NCBI GenBank assembly: GCA_023404095.1
Contig: JAEYDD010000075.1
Span: 62,001 to 126,000 of the forward strand
Source of the DNA: Pseudomonadota bacterium
Lineage (GTDB): Bacteria > Pseudomonadota > Alphaproteobacteria > Rhizobiales > Rhizobiaceae
Direction: 5' to 3'
Length of the DNA stretch: 64,000 bases
How positions within the stretch are numbered: the first letter of the stretch is position 1; every line of letters begins with the position of its first letter. Below are positions 32,676 to 40,925 of the stretch, piece by piece. A model generated the notes under the pieces. The model saw only the letters and a list, made by a program, of their open reading frames with translations, was not told where the DNA came from and made no database searches. The translations under genes were made by a program, and so were the position numbers.

Positions 32676-33782
32676 ATGAGCCCGGCCGGGTCCGTCGCCT
32701 CGATCGAGGCGAGGACATTGCGCTCCGTGGCGGAACTGGACGATGCACAGCTTCTTGCACCCGAAGCCGCTGCCGACGAGCTCGCCCGCGTCGGCGAGCG
32801 TTACGCGGTGGCCGTGACACCCGCCATAGCAGCGCTGATCGATCCGAACGATCCGAACGATCCGATCGCGCGCCAGTTCATACCGGATGTGGCGGAGCTT
32901 GAGGCACTGCCGGGGGAACAGTCCGACCCGATCGGCGACCTGGCGCACAGTCCCGTTCCGGGCATCGTCCATCGCTACCCGGACCGGGTGCTGCTGAAGG
33001 CGGTGCATGTTTGCCCGGTCTATTGCCGGTTCTGTTTCCGGCGTGAGATGGTCGGCCCTGCCGGCCTTGGAACGCTGACGACGGAGGAGCTTGATCGGGC
33101 GATCGAATACATTGCCGGGCGTCCGGAGATCTGGGAGGTAATCCTCACCGGTGGCGATCCGCTGGTGCTCTCGGCCCGCAGGCTGCGGGAGATCACGCAG
33201 CGGCTGGCGGCAATCGGCCATGTCAGGGTCGTGCGTTTCCATACGCGCGTGCCGGTCGTTGATCCCGAAAGGGTGGATAAAGGCCTCGTCGAGGCGTTGA
33301 AGGCGTCAGGAAAGACCACCTACGTGGCCCTGCATGCCAACCATCCGCGCGAACTGACGGCGGACGCGCGCGCAGCCTGCGCCCGCCTGATCGATGCCGG
33401 CATCGCCATGATCAGCCAGACAGTGCTTTTGAAGGCCGTCAACGACGACGCCGATGTCCTGACGGAGCTGATGCGCGCCTTCGTGGAGAACCGGATCCGG
33501 CCCTATTATCTCCATCACCCGGACCTTGCGCCCGGCACGAGCCATTTCCGCCTCGGTCTCGACGAGGGCCGGGCGCTGGTCGAGCAGATGCGCGGCCGCG
33601 TCTCCGGACTGTGCCAGCCGACCTACATCCTCGACATACCCGGCGGTTACGGCAAGGTCCCGGTGCTCTCGCCAGCGGTTCGCGAAGGCGACGACGGCTG
33701 CTTCCGCATCCGCGACTATCGCGGCGGCGAGCATATCTATCCGCCGCCGGCCGGGAGGACTTCGGTCAAAGACGAGGACTGA
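32676..33782 (+). CDS. epmB: EF-P lysine 2,3-aminomutase, radical SAM
   Basis: 368 residues from ATG 32676; a GTG at 32658 overlapping the epmA stop is a real alternative. The radical SAM cluster motif is CPVYCRFCF (C113, C117, C120), and LTGGDPLVLS and RFHTRVPVVDP follow. It converts (S)-alpha-lysine to (R)-beta-lysine for EpmA. Residues 57-63 contain a tandem DPNDPNDP from a 9-base repeat (about 32841-32866), an N-terminal oddity with no clear role. It is convergent with the chemoreceptor gene. Confidence 0.94.
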   Translation: MSPAGSVASIEARTLRSVAELDDAQLLAPEAAADELARVGERYAVAVTPAIAALIDPNDPNDPIARQFIPDVAELEALPGEQSDPIGDLAHSPVPGIVHRYPDRVLLKAVHVCPVYCRFCFRREMVGPAGLGTLTTEELDRAIEYIAGRPEIWEVILTGGDPLVLSARRLREITQRLAAIGHVRVVRFHTRVPVVDPERVDKGLVEALKASGKTTYVALHANHPRELTADARAACARLIDAGIAMISQTVLLKAVNDDADVLTELMRAFVENRIRPYYLHHPDLAPGTSHFRLGLDEGRALVEQMRGRVSGLCQPTYILDIPGGYGKVPVLSPAVREGDDGCFRIRDYRGGEHIYPPPAGRTSVKDED

Positions 33783-33852
33783 GGAGCGGTGAGGGGGGCG
33801 GACTGATCTTTCCGGCCTGCCAATGGCGCTGGCTCAGGCCCGTGGCCGGAGA

Positions 33853-35937
33853 TCAGAATTCTTCCCAGTCGCCGTCCTTGCTTTGCGACTTGGCGCCGAG
33901 CGCGCCCATCAGTTTCTGCTTCAGAAGGTGGGCCGGCGAGGCGACGGCTTTCGACGTCTCGCTGGCTGCCTTGACGTTCCACTGGCCGGCTGATTTGCGC
34001 GGAAGCCGGGTAACCGTGCCGGACGGCGTTGCAGGCGTTGCGGAGGTGAACGATGCGACCGGCTCGCGTTGTGTCAGCGACGCCCGCGGCGCCGGTGTCC
34101 CATCCGATCCGCCGGCTTGCAGGCCCGGCGAACGGGAAGGCTGGCCGATTGCATTGCCGACGTTGAACCGGCTGATCAGGCCGTTAAGCGCCTGAACGTC
34201 GTTGGCGAGGCCGTGGCTTGCGGCGGTCGTCTCTTCGACCATGGCGGCATTCTGTTGCGTCCCCTGATCCATGTTGCCGACGGCCGTATTGATTTCCGAC
34301 AGGCCCAGGGCCTGCTCCCGGGCGGACTGAACGATCGCCTGCACATGGCCGTTGATCTCCTGAACCTCGGACACGATCGCCTGCAGTGCAGAACCCGTCT
34401 CGGCGACAAGCGCCACGCCGCTGCCCACGTGCTCGCCGGAGGCGCCGATTAGGGCCTTTATCTCGCGGGCGGCATTGGCCGAGCGCTGGGCGAGTTCGCG
34501 CACTTCCTGTGCCACGACGGCAAAGCCCTTGCCGGCTTCGCCGGCGCGTGCGGCCTCGACGCCGGCATTCAGCGCCAGCAGGTTGGTCTGGAAGGCGATG
34601 TCGTCGATCACGCCGATGATGTTGCCGATCTCGCCTGACGAGCGCTCGATCTGCTGCATGGCGGCGATCGCACGGTGGACGATCTCGCCCGACCGTTCCG
34701 CGCCCTGACGCGTACGGGCCACGAGCGCTCCGGCTTCCTCGGCGCGCCGCGTCGAATCCTTCACCGTGGTGGTGATCTGTTCGAGGGCCGCCGCCGTCTC
34801 CTCCACCGAGGCTGCCTGGTTTTCGGTCCTGCGCGCCAGTGCGTCGGCGGCGGCGCGGATCTCCCGGGCGCTGGCGTCGATCGCCCGGGCATTGTCGCCC
34901 ACCTCGCACAGCGCCTCGCGCAGGTGTGAAACCGACGTGTTGAAGTCCTGGCGCAGCCGGTCCAGGTCCCCTTCGAAGGGCGTTTCGATCGAGGACGTCA
35001 TGTCGCCGGCTGCAAGGCGGCCAAGGGCCTCGCCGAGCGTGGCAACGGCTGCCTGCACCTTGCCGCTCTCGCGGTTACGTTCCGCGTCGCGCGCCATGCG
35101 CTCGCCCTCGGCGATCGCCCGGTCGGACGTGGCCTGCCGCTCGAGCCGCATCCGCTCAGCCGCATTGTCGCGGAAGACGGCGACGGCAGCCGCCATCTCG
35201 CCAATCTCGTCGCGCCGCTCCGCGTAGGGAATTTCCTGGCCGATATTGCCGTCAGCAACTCTGTTCATCGCGGCAGAAATGCCTCCGAGCGGCCGAACGA
35301 CACGGCGCTGTACGATGAAGATGGCGGCGATCGCGAGGCCAACCGAAAGCAGGAGGGATGCAATGGTCAGGCGATAGGCGGAATCCTGTTCCGCCTGAGC
35401 CGCGTCGATGGCCGTGGCCGTCAAGGACTGGTTGGCCGCGATCAGGCTTTTCAGCGCGGCCTCGATCCTTTCGGCCTGCTGCTGCATCGGACCGTGGAAG
35501 ACTTCCAGCGCCGGCCCCTTGGCAGCGATGGCGGAGAACTGCTTCAGTTTGTCGGATTCGGCCAGGTAGGCGGCCAGGCTTTCCTTGATGGTGGCGACGG
35601 ATGCCGTGGCTTCCGCAACGTTGGAAATGCTCGCCGCATAGGCATCGATCCGCTTGACCAGTGCGTCTGCGCGCTCCGTGATCTGTGCCTCGATCACGGT
35701 GAGTTCGTCCGGATCCATCGAGAGAAGATGGGCTGAATAGGTTCCGCTCAATTCCGAGAATGCGTTGCTGATTAGCAGGATCTCGCTCATCTGGGGCATG
35801 CGTTCCTTGCCGATCCGCTCGAACTGGCCGGTGATCGTGGACAGCGAGCGGAATGCGATGGCACCTTGCAGCGCTCCCAGCAGTACCATCAGGACGAAAA
35901 GGGTTGGAAGCAGTCTGCTGATCCGGACGGCACGCAT
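33853..35937 (-). CDS. Methyl-accepting chemotaxis protein
   Basis: 694 residues with membrane helices at about 7-29 and 185-207 bounding a periplasmic helical sensor (about 30-184). A HAMP domain follows (about 208-262) and a second HAMP-like segment near 305-360. The signalling domain has hairpin tip GVIDDIAFQTNLLALNAGVEAARAG. The protein ends in DWEEF, which resembles the NWETF-type pentapeptide that tethers CheR and CheB, after a flexible Pro/Ser-rich linker. The ligand is unknown. The stop overlaps an imperfect hairpin (33805-33854) shared with the convergent epmB end. Confidence 0.95.
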   Translation of the reverse strand: MRAVRISRLLPTLFVLMVLLGALQGAIAFRSLSTITGQFERIGKERMPQMSEILLISNAFSELSGTYSAHLLSMDPDELTVIEAQITERADALVKRIDAYAASISNVAEATASVATIKESLAAYLAESDKLKQFSAIAAKGPALEVFHGPMQQQAERIEAALKSLIAANQSLTATAIDAAQAEQDSAYRLTIASLLLSVGLAIAAIFIVQRRVVRPLGGISAAMNRVADGNIGQEIPYAERRDEIGEMAAAVAVFRDNAAERMRLERQATSDRAIAEGERMARDAERNRESGKVQAAVATLGEALGRLAAGDMTSSIETPFEGDLDRLRQDFNTSVSHLREALCEVGDNARAIDASAREIRAAADALARRTENQAASVEETAAALEQITTTVKDSTRRAEEAGALVARTRQGAERSGEIVHRAIAAMQQIERSSGEIGNIIGVIDDIAFQTNLLALNAGVEAARAGEAGKGFAVVAQEVRELAQRSANAAREIKALIGASGEHVGSGVALVAETGSALQAIVSEVQEINGHVQAIVQSAREQALGLSEINTAVGNMDQGTQQNAAMVEETTAASHGLANDVQALNGLISRFNVGNAIGQPSRSPGLQAGGSDGTPAPRASLTQREPVASFTSATPATPSGTVTRLPRKSAGQWNVKAASETSKAVASPAHLLKQKLMGALGAKSQSKDGDWEEF

Positions 35938-36092
35938 GTCAAAGTTCCCAAAATATTTATTATGATCCCAGTACTTCGGGGCGCGAGTCTAGTGTCGGGC
36001 GTTTAATGGGGCCTTAATGACGGTTGCCAAACCCTGCCTTGCGGGACGATCACCCACACCCTACATCGCTGCTGAAACAAGGGAGTAGTGGC

Positions 36093-36806
36093 ATGATCCT
36101 CGACGCGGCGCGGCTGGCGCTGGCCAATCTTCTGGCACCGGAAACGCGGCGTGTTTTCTGGAAGGTTCTGGGCCTGACGATCTTCGTCCTTGCGGTGCTG
36201 TGGTTCGCCCTGCGCGAGAGCGTTATCGCCTGGGTGCTGCCGTGGTTTGCCGGCTACATGCCCGACGTCCCAGACTGGGCGGGATGGCTGACCTTTGTGT
36301 TCGGCATCGTGGCGAGCATCGGCCTTGCGCTGTCCATGGCTCTTCTGCTTGCCCCGGTCACCGCCGTCATTGCCGGCTTGTTCCTCGACGACGTGGCCGA
36401 GGTCGTGGAAACGCGCGACTATCCCACCGACAAGCCCGGTCGGGCATTGCCGCTCGGTGCGGCGATCGCCGGATCATTGAAGTTTCTGGGCGTGGTGCTG
36501 GCCGGCAACCTTGTGGCCCTGCTCCTGCTTTTCATTCCCGGCATCAACCTCATCGCCTTCTTCCTGGTCAACGGCTACCTGCTAGGGCGCGAGTTCTTCG
36601 AATTCGCCGCCATGCGCTTCCGCTCGCCGGAAGAGGCGCGCCTGTTCCGCGCCAAGCACGCCTCCACGGTCTTTCTGGCCGGCCTCGTCGTCGCGGCATT
36701 TCTCGCCGTGCCGATCGTGAACCTGCTGACGCCGCTCTTCGCCGCCGGCCTCATGGTTCATCTGCACAAGCTGCTTTCGCGCGCAGATCCGGGCTTTCGC
36801 GGCTGA
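36093..36806 (+). CDS. CysZ/EI24-like inner-membrane protein
   Basis: 237 residues from ATG 36093, with ribosome site aagggagtagtggc. About six hydrophobic helices are present, and the pattern and the segment FLDDVAEVVETRDYP...PLGAAIAGSLKFLG fit the EI24/CysZ family of sulfate-permease-like proteins. The conserved IPGINLIAFFLVNGYLLGREFFE block is seen. It may move sulfate or another small anion, but no sulfur genes are nearby. It is convergent with the VOC gene. Confidence 0.8.
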   Translation: MILDAARLALANLLAPETRRVFWKVLGLTIFVLAVLWFALRESVIAWVLPWFAGYMPDVPDWAGWLTFVFGIVASIGLALSMALLLAPVTAVIAGLFLDDVAEVVETRDYPTDKPGRALPLGAAIAGSLKFLGVVLAGNLVALLLLFIPGINLIAFFLVNGYLLGREFFEFAAMRFRSPEEARLFRAKHASTVFLAGLVVAAFLAVPIVNLLTPLFAAGLMVHLHKLLSRADPGFRG

Positions 36807-36820
36807 CGCTGCCGCGGCCT

Positions 36821-37246
36821 CTACTGGGGTAACGCCGCCGGATCGTACTGGGTGGCAAATGCCGCACTGGGCGGGATCGGCTTGATGACGTCGATCAGCA
36901 CGCCATTCGGATCGGCAGTGATGAAGTGCCGCTGGCCGAAGGCTTCGTCACAGATGTCCTTCAGGATCGGAAGCCCGGCCGCGCGGCAGGCAACGTATAC
37001 CGTATCCACATCCTCGACTTCAAAATTGAGAAGGATTCCCGAGGCCTTGCCCCGTCCTGAAGGCGGGATGGTCTCGTGCTGGCTGTCCAGGACGGCAAGC
37101 GTGACATGCTCGTCCTCGATCGATTGCAGGTGGACGTACCAGTCGCTCGTGAAGAGGGGCGTGAAACGGAAATGTTCGCGGTAGAACGCCGCGGTTCCGG
37201 GGACGTCGCCGGTCATGATGACGGGATAATAGCTCGTGCATTTCAT
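36821..37246 (-). CDS. VOC (glyoxalase/bleomycin-resistance) family protein
   Basis: 141 residues from MKCTSYYPVIM, with ribosome site aaagggaaagcg; a longer frame start lies inside the operator. There are two beta-alpha-beta-beta-beta modules (MTGDVPGTAAFYREHF; LNFEVEDVDTVYVACRAAG; RHFITADPNGVLIDVIKP). VOC proteins bind a divalent metal and act as isomerases, dioxygenases or binding proteins; the substrate is unknown. It is divergent from a TetR regulator across two shared operators, so it is the regulator's probable target. Confidence 0.88.
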   Translation of the reverse strand: MKCTSYYPVIMTGDVPGTAAFYREHFRFTPLFTSDWYVHLQSIEDEHVTLAVLDSQHETIPPSGRGKASGILLNFEVEDVDTVYVACRAAGLPILKDICDEAFGQRHFITADPNGVLIDVIKPIPPSAAFATQYDPAALPQ

Positions 37247-37268
37247 CGCTTTCCCTTTCCTGCTGCAT

Positions 37269-37287
37269 AACATACACTCTGTATGTT
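37269..37287. promoter_or_regulatory. TetR operator 1
   Basis: Perfect palindrome aacataca-ctc-tgtatgtt in the divergent VOC/TetR promoter region. It shares the core acataca-n3-tgtatgt with operator 2, and the two centres (37278 and 37308) are 30 bases apart, close to three helical turns. Confidence 0.8.
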
Positions 37288-37298
37288 TCTAAATAACA

Positions 37299-37317
37299 TA
37301 CATACAGCGTGTATGTA
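37299..37317. promoter_or_regulatory. TetR operator 2
   Basis: Perfect palindrome tacataca-gcg-tgtatgta, 12 bases before the TetR start codon. It has the same arms as operator 1. Binding here should repress the TetR gene itself. Confidence 0.8.
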
Positions 37318-37328
37318 AAGGAGCGATT

Positions 37329-37904
37329 GTGAGCCGCAGCAACAAGGACAGGACGGAGGCGACGCGCACCGCGCTCATCGATGCCGCGCGCAGGCTTTTC
37401 GTGGAAAGGGGATTTGCGGAGACCGCCACGCCCGACATCGTCGCTGCAGCCGGTGTCACCCGGGGCGCCCTCTATCATCATTTCGAGGACAAGAAGGCGT
37501 TGTTCCTCGCTGTCGTCGAACGGGAGGCTGCAATGGTTGCGGCGGAGATCGAGGCGTCTTCTGCGACGGCCGGCGACCCGCGCGCTGCGCTCCTTGCCGG
37601 TGCGCGCGGATATTTTGACGCGATGTCTGTGGAGGGGCGCACGCGGCTTATGCTTTTGGAAGCGCCTGCCGTGCTCGGCGCGGCCGCCGTCGCAGTCCTC
37701 GACCGCGACAATGCGGAAGGGGCGTTGCGTGCCGGCTTGACGGCGCTGCTGCAGCACCAGGAGGGCCGGATCCCCCTCGTGGAGCAACTGACGGCATTGC
37801 TCTCGTCGGCATTCGACCGCGCGGCGCTTGAGATTGCCGCCGGCGGCAACCGCGCCGACTTCGAGGCAGCGATTGCGGAAGTGCTCGTCGGGCTTTCGGC
37901 CTGA
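37329..37904 (+). CDS. TetR family transcriptional regulator
   Basis: 191 residues with a GTG start behind aaaggagcgatt. The N-terminal helix-turn-helix is about 15-60 (DAARRLFVERGFAETATPDIVAAAGVTRGALYHHFEDKKALF spans it) and the C-terminal TetR_C ligand domain is about 85-190. It is divergent from the VOC gene; the two operators between them predict autoregulation and control of the VOC gene. The inducer is unknown. Confidence 0.93.
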   Translation: MSRSNKDRTEATRTALIDAARRLFVERGFAETATPDIVAAAGVTRGALYHHFEDKKALFLAVVEREAAMVAAEIEASSATAGDPRAALLAGARGYFDAMSVEGRTRLMLLEAPAVLGAAAVAVLDRDNAEGALRAGLTALLQHQEGRIPLVEQLTALLSSAFDRAALEIAAGGNRADFEAAIAEVLVGLSA

Positions 37905-37923
37905 TCGATCGGGGCAGGCTGGC

Positions 37924-38697
37924 CTACTGCGCCGCCACGATCGCCTGCGGCGGCAACTCCACGAGAGGTGCGGGAATGTCGCAGGTCTTCTCTGTTGACT
38001 TGCAGATGTCGGCGATCACGCAGCGTTCGCATTCCGGCTTGCGCGCCTTGCAGACATAACGGCCGTGCAGGATCAGCCAGTGGTGGGCATGGTAGAGATA
38101 TTCGTCCGGCACGATCTTCATCAGATGATCTTCGACTTCGTCCGGGGTCTTGCCCGGTGCCAGACAGATCCGGTTGGCGATGCGGAAGATGTGGGTGTCG
38201 ACCGCCATCGTCGCCTGCCCGAACGCCATGGACAGCACCACATTCGCGGTCTTGCGTCCGACGCCGGGCAGGGTCACCAGTTCCTCGCGCGTGCGCGGCA
38301 CCTCACCGCCGAACTCATCGACGAGCTTTCGGCTGAGCGCGATCACGTTCTTGGCCTTGCTGCGATAGAGCCCGATCGTCTTGATGTAGTCGCGCACCTT
38401 GTCCTCGCCGAGCGCCAGCATTTTCTCCGGGGTATCGGCAACCTTGAAGAGCGCACGCGTCGCCTTGTTGACGCCGGCATCGGTCGCCTGCGCCGAAAGG
38501 GCCACGGCAACGACGAGCGTGAACGGGTTGACGTGCTCAAGCTCGCCCTTGGGCTCCGGCCTCTGGATGGAGAAACGCCGGAAGATCTCGCGCACCTCGT
38601 CGGGCGAGTAGGCGGTCCTCGGCCTCCTGCTGACGCGCTTCGGAGCTGAGCGCGCCGCCCGTACAGCGACGATCGATTTCGGTTTCGCGTTCTTCAT
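37924..38697 (-). CDS. nth: Endonuclease III
   Basis: 257 residues from MKNAKPKSIV. The helix-hairpin-helix is LPGVGRKTANVVLSMAFG with catalytic K149, and the catalytic Asp is D167 in VDTHIFR. The 4Fe-4S cluster ligands C216, C223, C226 and C232 follow the usual C-x6-C-x2-C-x5-C pattern. It is a DNA glycosylase/AP lyase for oxidised pyrimidines. A basic N-terminal extension of about 25 residues precedes the conserved domain. It is divergent from the DUF2244 gene with 22 bases between the starts, so the promoters must overlap the coding ends. Confidence 0.95.
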   Translation of the reverse strand: MKNAKPKSIVAVRAARSAPKRVSRRPRTAYSPDEVREIFRRFSIQRPEPKGELEHVNPFTLVVAVALSAQATDAGVNKATRALFKVADTPEKMLALGEDKVRDYIKTIGLYRSKAKNVIALSRKLVDEFGGEVPRTREELVTLPGVGRKTANVVLSMAFGQATMAVDTHIFRIANRICLAPGKTPDEVEDHLMKIVPDEYLYHAHHWLILHGRYVCKARKPECERCVIADICKSTEKTCDIPAPLVELPPQAIVAAQ

Positions 38698-38719
38698 GCT
38701 GCCTCTATAGTCAGTGGCC

Positions 38720-39250
38720 ATGAGCGATGGCAACGATGATATCAGCCTGGATGACCGGGGCCTGAATGATCGGCCCCTGAACGATCGGCCTGTGTTCTTC
38801 GCCGAACTCAGGCCGCATCGTTCGCTGGGCCAGCGCGGCCATTTCGTCTTCTTCCTCATCGCGGGAATGCTGACGGTAGCGCATATGGCCATCTTCCTGA
38901 TCTCCGGCGCCTGGCCGATCGTGATGTTCTTTGGCGCGGATTTTCTGATCCTGTTCGGTGCCTTCTGGCTTAACAATCGCGCCGCCCGCGCATGCGAGCT
39001 GGTCGAAGTCTCTCGTACGAGCATCTCGATCCGCAAGCGCGCCCCGTCCGGCTTCGAGACCGCGCATGAGTTCAATCCCTTCTGGGCCCGCTTCAAGGTC
39101 TCCCGCAAGGAGGAGATCGGAATTACGGACATGTCAGTCAGCGGACAGGGCAGGCGCACCGACGTCGGGTCGTTTCTCCATCTCGACGACCGCGAACGCT
39201 TTGCTGCGACCTTTGCCGGCGCGCTGGCCCGCGTGAAGCGCGGGCTCTGA
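38720..39250 (+). CDS. DUF2244 family membrane protein
   Basis: 176 residues from ATG 38720; a GTG two codons earlier is possible. An acidic N-terminus contains a small LNDRP repeat. Two membrane helices lie about 43-63 and 67-88, followed by a C-terminal soluble domain (FWARFKVSRKEEIGITDM, DVGSFLHLDDRERFAATFAGAL). DUF2244 proteins are common beside nth in Rhizobiales. Function is not known. Confidence 0.85.
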   Translation: MSDGNDDISLDDRGLNDRPLNDRPVFFAELRPHRSLGQRGHFVFFLIAGMLTVAHMAIFLISGAWPIVMFFGADFLILFGAFWLNNRAARACELVEVSRTSISIRKRAPSGFETAHEFNPFWARFKVSRKEEIGITDMSVSGQGRRTDVGSFLHLDDRERFAATFAGALARVKRGL

Positions 39251-39334
39251 CGACCGGGGCGCGTTTCTGCGGGGCAAGTTTCGGGTGGCGCCGTGGCTGG
39301 TGGCGTGATTTCCTGCTGCCACAGGAGACGAACG

Positions 39335-40207
39335 ATGAACATGACAGCCACGCTGAAGTCCGACATCACCCCGCAAGGGGCGGACTACGAAACCGTCCGA
39401 CAGGTGATCGAGCTGATCACCGAGGACTATCGCGACCAGCCTTCGCTCGAGGATATCGCGGCCCGCCTGAAGCAGCCGCCGACGCAGTTGCAGAAGACAT
39501 TTACCCGCTGGGCCGGCCTTTCGCCGAAGGCGTTCCTGCAGGCGGTGACGCTGGACCACGCCAAGCGGCTTCTTCGCCAGGAATCGATGCCGCTTCTCGA
39601 AACCAGCATCGAGATAGGCCTGTCCGGTCCCGGTCGCCTGCATGATCTCTTCGTCACCCACGAAGCGATGTCGCCGGGCGAGTGGAAGGCGCGCGGTGCC
39701 GGTCTTACGATCCGTTATGGCTTCCATCCCTCGCCGTTCGGTCAAGCCCTGGTGATGGCCACCGAGCGCGGGCTTGCCGGCCTGGCATTCGCCGACGACG
39801 GCAATGAACAGGCCTGTCTCGATGACATGACCTGCCGTTGGCCCAACGCCGCCTATGTCTGCGACCAGGAAGCGATGGCCCTCTATGCGGCGCGGATTTT
39901 CGATCCCGGGCGCTGGCGTCCGGAGGAGCCGCTGCGCATCGTGCTTATCGGGTCCGACTTCCAGGTTCGCGTCTGGCAGGCGCTGTTGCGCATTCCGATG
40001 GGCAAGGCAGTGACCTATTCGGATATCGCGGGAGAACTGGGGCAGCCCACCGCATCGCGCGCTGTCGGCGCCGCTGTGGGGCGCAACCCGATCTCCTTCG
40101 TGGTGCCCTGCCATCGCGCGCTCGGCAAGAGCGGGGCGCTGACGGGATATCACTGGGGCCTCACCCGCAAGCGCGCCATGCTCGGCTGGGAAGCGGGCAA
40201 GGCGTGA
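39335..40207 (+). CDS. AraC-like HTH / O6-alkylguanine-DNA alkyltransferase fusion (Ada-like)
   Basis: 290 residues from ATG 39335 with ribosome site acaggagacgaacg. The N-terminal AraC-type helix-turn-helix is about 20-110 (PSLEDIAARLKQPPTQLQKTFTRWAGLSPKAFLQ). The C-terminal alkyltransferase domain has the active-site Cys in SFVVPCHRALG and GAAVGRNPI. It lacks the N-terminal zinc phosphotriester domain of E. coli Ada. It should repair alkylated guanine by suicide transfer; the HTH suggests a regulatory role as well. A strong terminator follows. Confidence 0.92.
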   Translation: MNMTATLKSDITPQGADYETVRQVIELITEDYRDQPSLEDIAARLKQPPTQLQKTFTRWAGLSPKAFLQAVTLDHAKRLLRQESMPLLETSIEIGLSGPGRLHDLFVTHEAMSPGEWKARGAGLTIRYGFHPSPFGQALVMATERGLAGLAFADDGNEQACLDDMTCRWPNAAYVCDQEAMALYAARIFDPGRWRPEEPLRIVLIGSDFQVRVWQALLRIPMGKAVTYSDIAGELGQPTASRAVGAAVGRNPISFVVPCHRALGKSGALTGYHWGLTRKRAMLGWEAGKA

Positions 40208-40212
40208 TACAA

Positions 40213-40236
40213 AAAGGGCCGCGCAAGCGGCCCTTT
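40213..40236. terminator. Bidirectional intrinsic terminator
   Basis: Perfect 10-bp stem aaagggccgc (40213-40222) / gcggcccttt (40227-40236) with a gcaa tetraloop, between convergent genes (Ada-like and gpmA). A-run before and T-rich bases after suit both directions. Confidence 0.88.
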
Positions 40237-40258
40237 CATTTGATCTTCGCCTTTGCGC

Positions 40259-40894
40259 TCAGTGCGCGCCGGACATGTCGCCGAGCACTTCCTTGGAGGC
40301 GACAGTCGAATCCGCATTCAGCCGATAAACCATCGGAACACCGGTCGCGAGGTTGAGGTTCAGCACCTGTTCCTTCGTCAGCCGGTCCAGCACCATCACG
40401 AGCGCGCGCAGCGAGTTGCCGTGGGCTGCGACCAGCACCGTCTGCCCTGCAAGCACGCGCGGCAGGATGTCGGTGAGGTAATAGGGCCAGACTCGGGCGC
40501 CGGTGTCGCGCAGGCTTTCGCCGCCCGGCGGCGGCACATCGTAGGAGCGGCGCCAGATATGCACCTGCTCCTCGCCCCACTTGGCGCGGGCGTCATCCTT
40601 GTTGAGGCCGGAGAGGTCGCCATAGTCGCGCTCGTTGAGCGCCTGGTTGCGGATTGTCTCGAGATCCGGCTGGCCGACATTGTCGAGCACGATCTGGCAG
40701 GTTTTCTGCGCGCGGGAGAGATCGGAGGTGAAGGCGATGTCGAACTTGATGCCGGTATCGGCCAGCGCCTTGCCTCCGGCATTGGCTTCCTCGACGCCGA
40801 GCGGCGTCAGGTCCGGATCCTTCCAGCCGGTGAACAGGTTCTTCAGGTTCCATTCGCTCTGGCCGTGGCGAACAAGGACAAGGGTTCCGCTCAT
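40259..40894 (-). CDS. gpmA: 2,3-bisphosphoglycerate-dependent phosphoglycerate mutase
   Basis: 211 residues, the short form usual in Rhizobiales (E. coli protein about 250). The phosphohistidine motif is LVLVRHGQSEWN (H10), with ERDYGDLSG containing the acid/base Glu and the second His in VLVAAHGNSLRAL. It interconverts 3- and 2-phosphoglycerate. It is the last gene of a leftward series after dapB, with a 31-base gap, and the bidirectional terminator lies just downstream. Confidence 0.95.
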   Translation of the reverse strand: MSGTLVLVRHGQSEWNLKNLFTGWKDPDLTPLGVEEANAGGKALADTGIKFDIAFTSDLSRAQKTCQIVLDNVGQPDLETIRNQALNERDYGDLSGLNKDDARAKWGEEQVHIWRRSYDVPPPGGESLRDTGARVWPYYLTDILPRVLAGQTVLVAAHGNSLRALVMVLDRLTKEQVLNLNLATGVPMVYRLNADSTVASKEVLGDMSGAH

Positions 40895-40925
40895 ATGGTC
40901 TTCGCTCCTCGCGTTGGGATAGGGG

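Noticed and set aside
32841..32866. Tandem gatccgaac repeat
   Set aside because: Fewer than three 9-base units inside epmB (DPNDPNDP); a local slippage product, not a repeat element.
33805..33854. Long imperfect hairpin at the epmB/chemoreceptor junction as a regulatory element
   Set aside because: It overlaps the chemoreceptor stop codon, has a 2-base bulge and lacks a T-tract; a weak shared terminator is the simplest reading.
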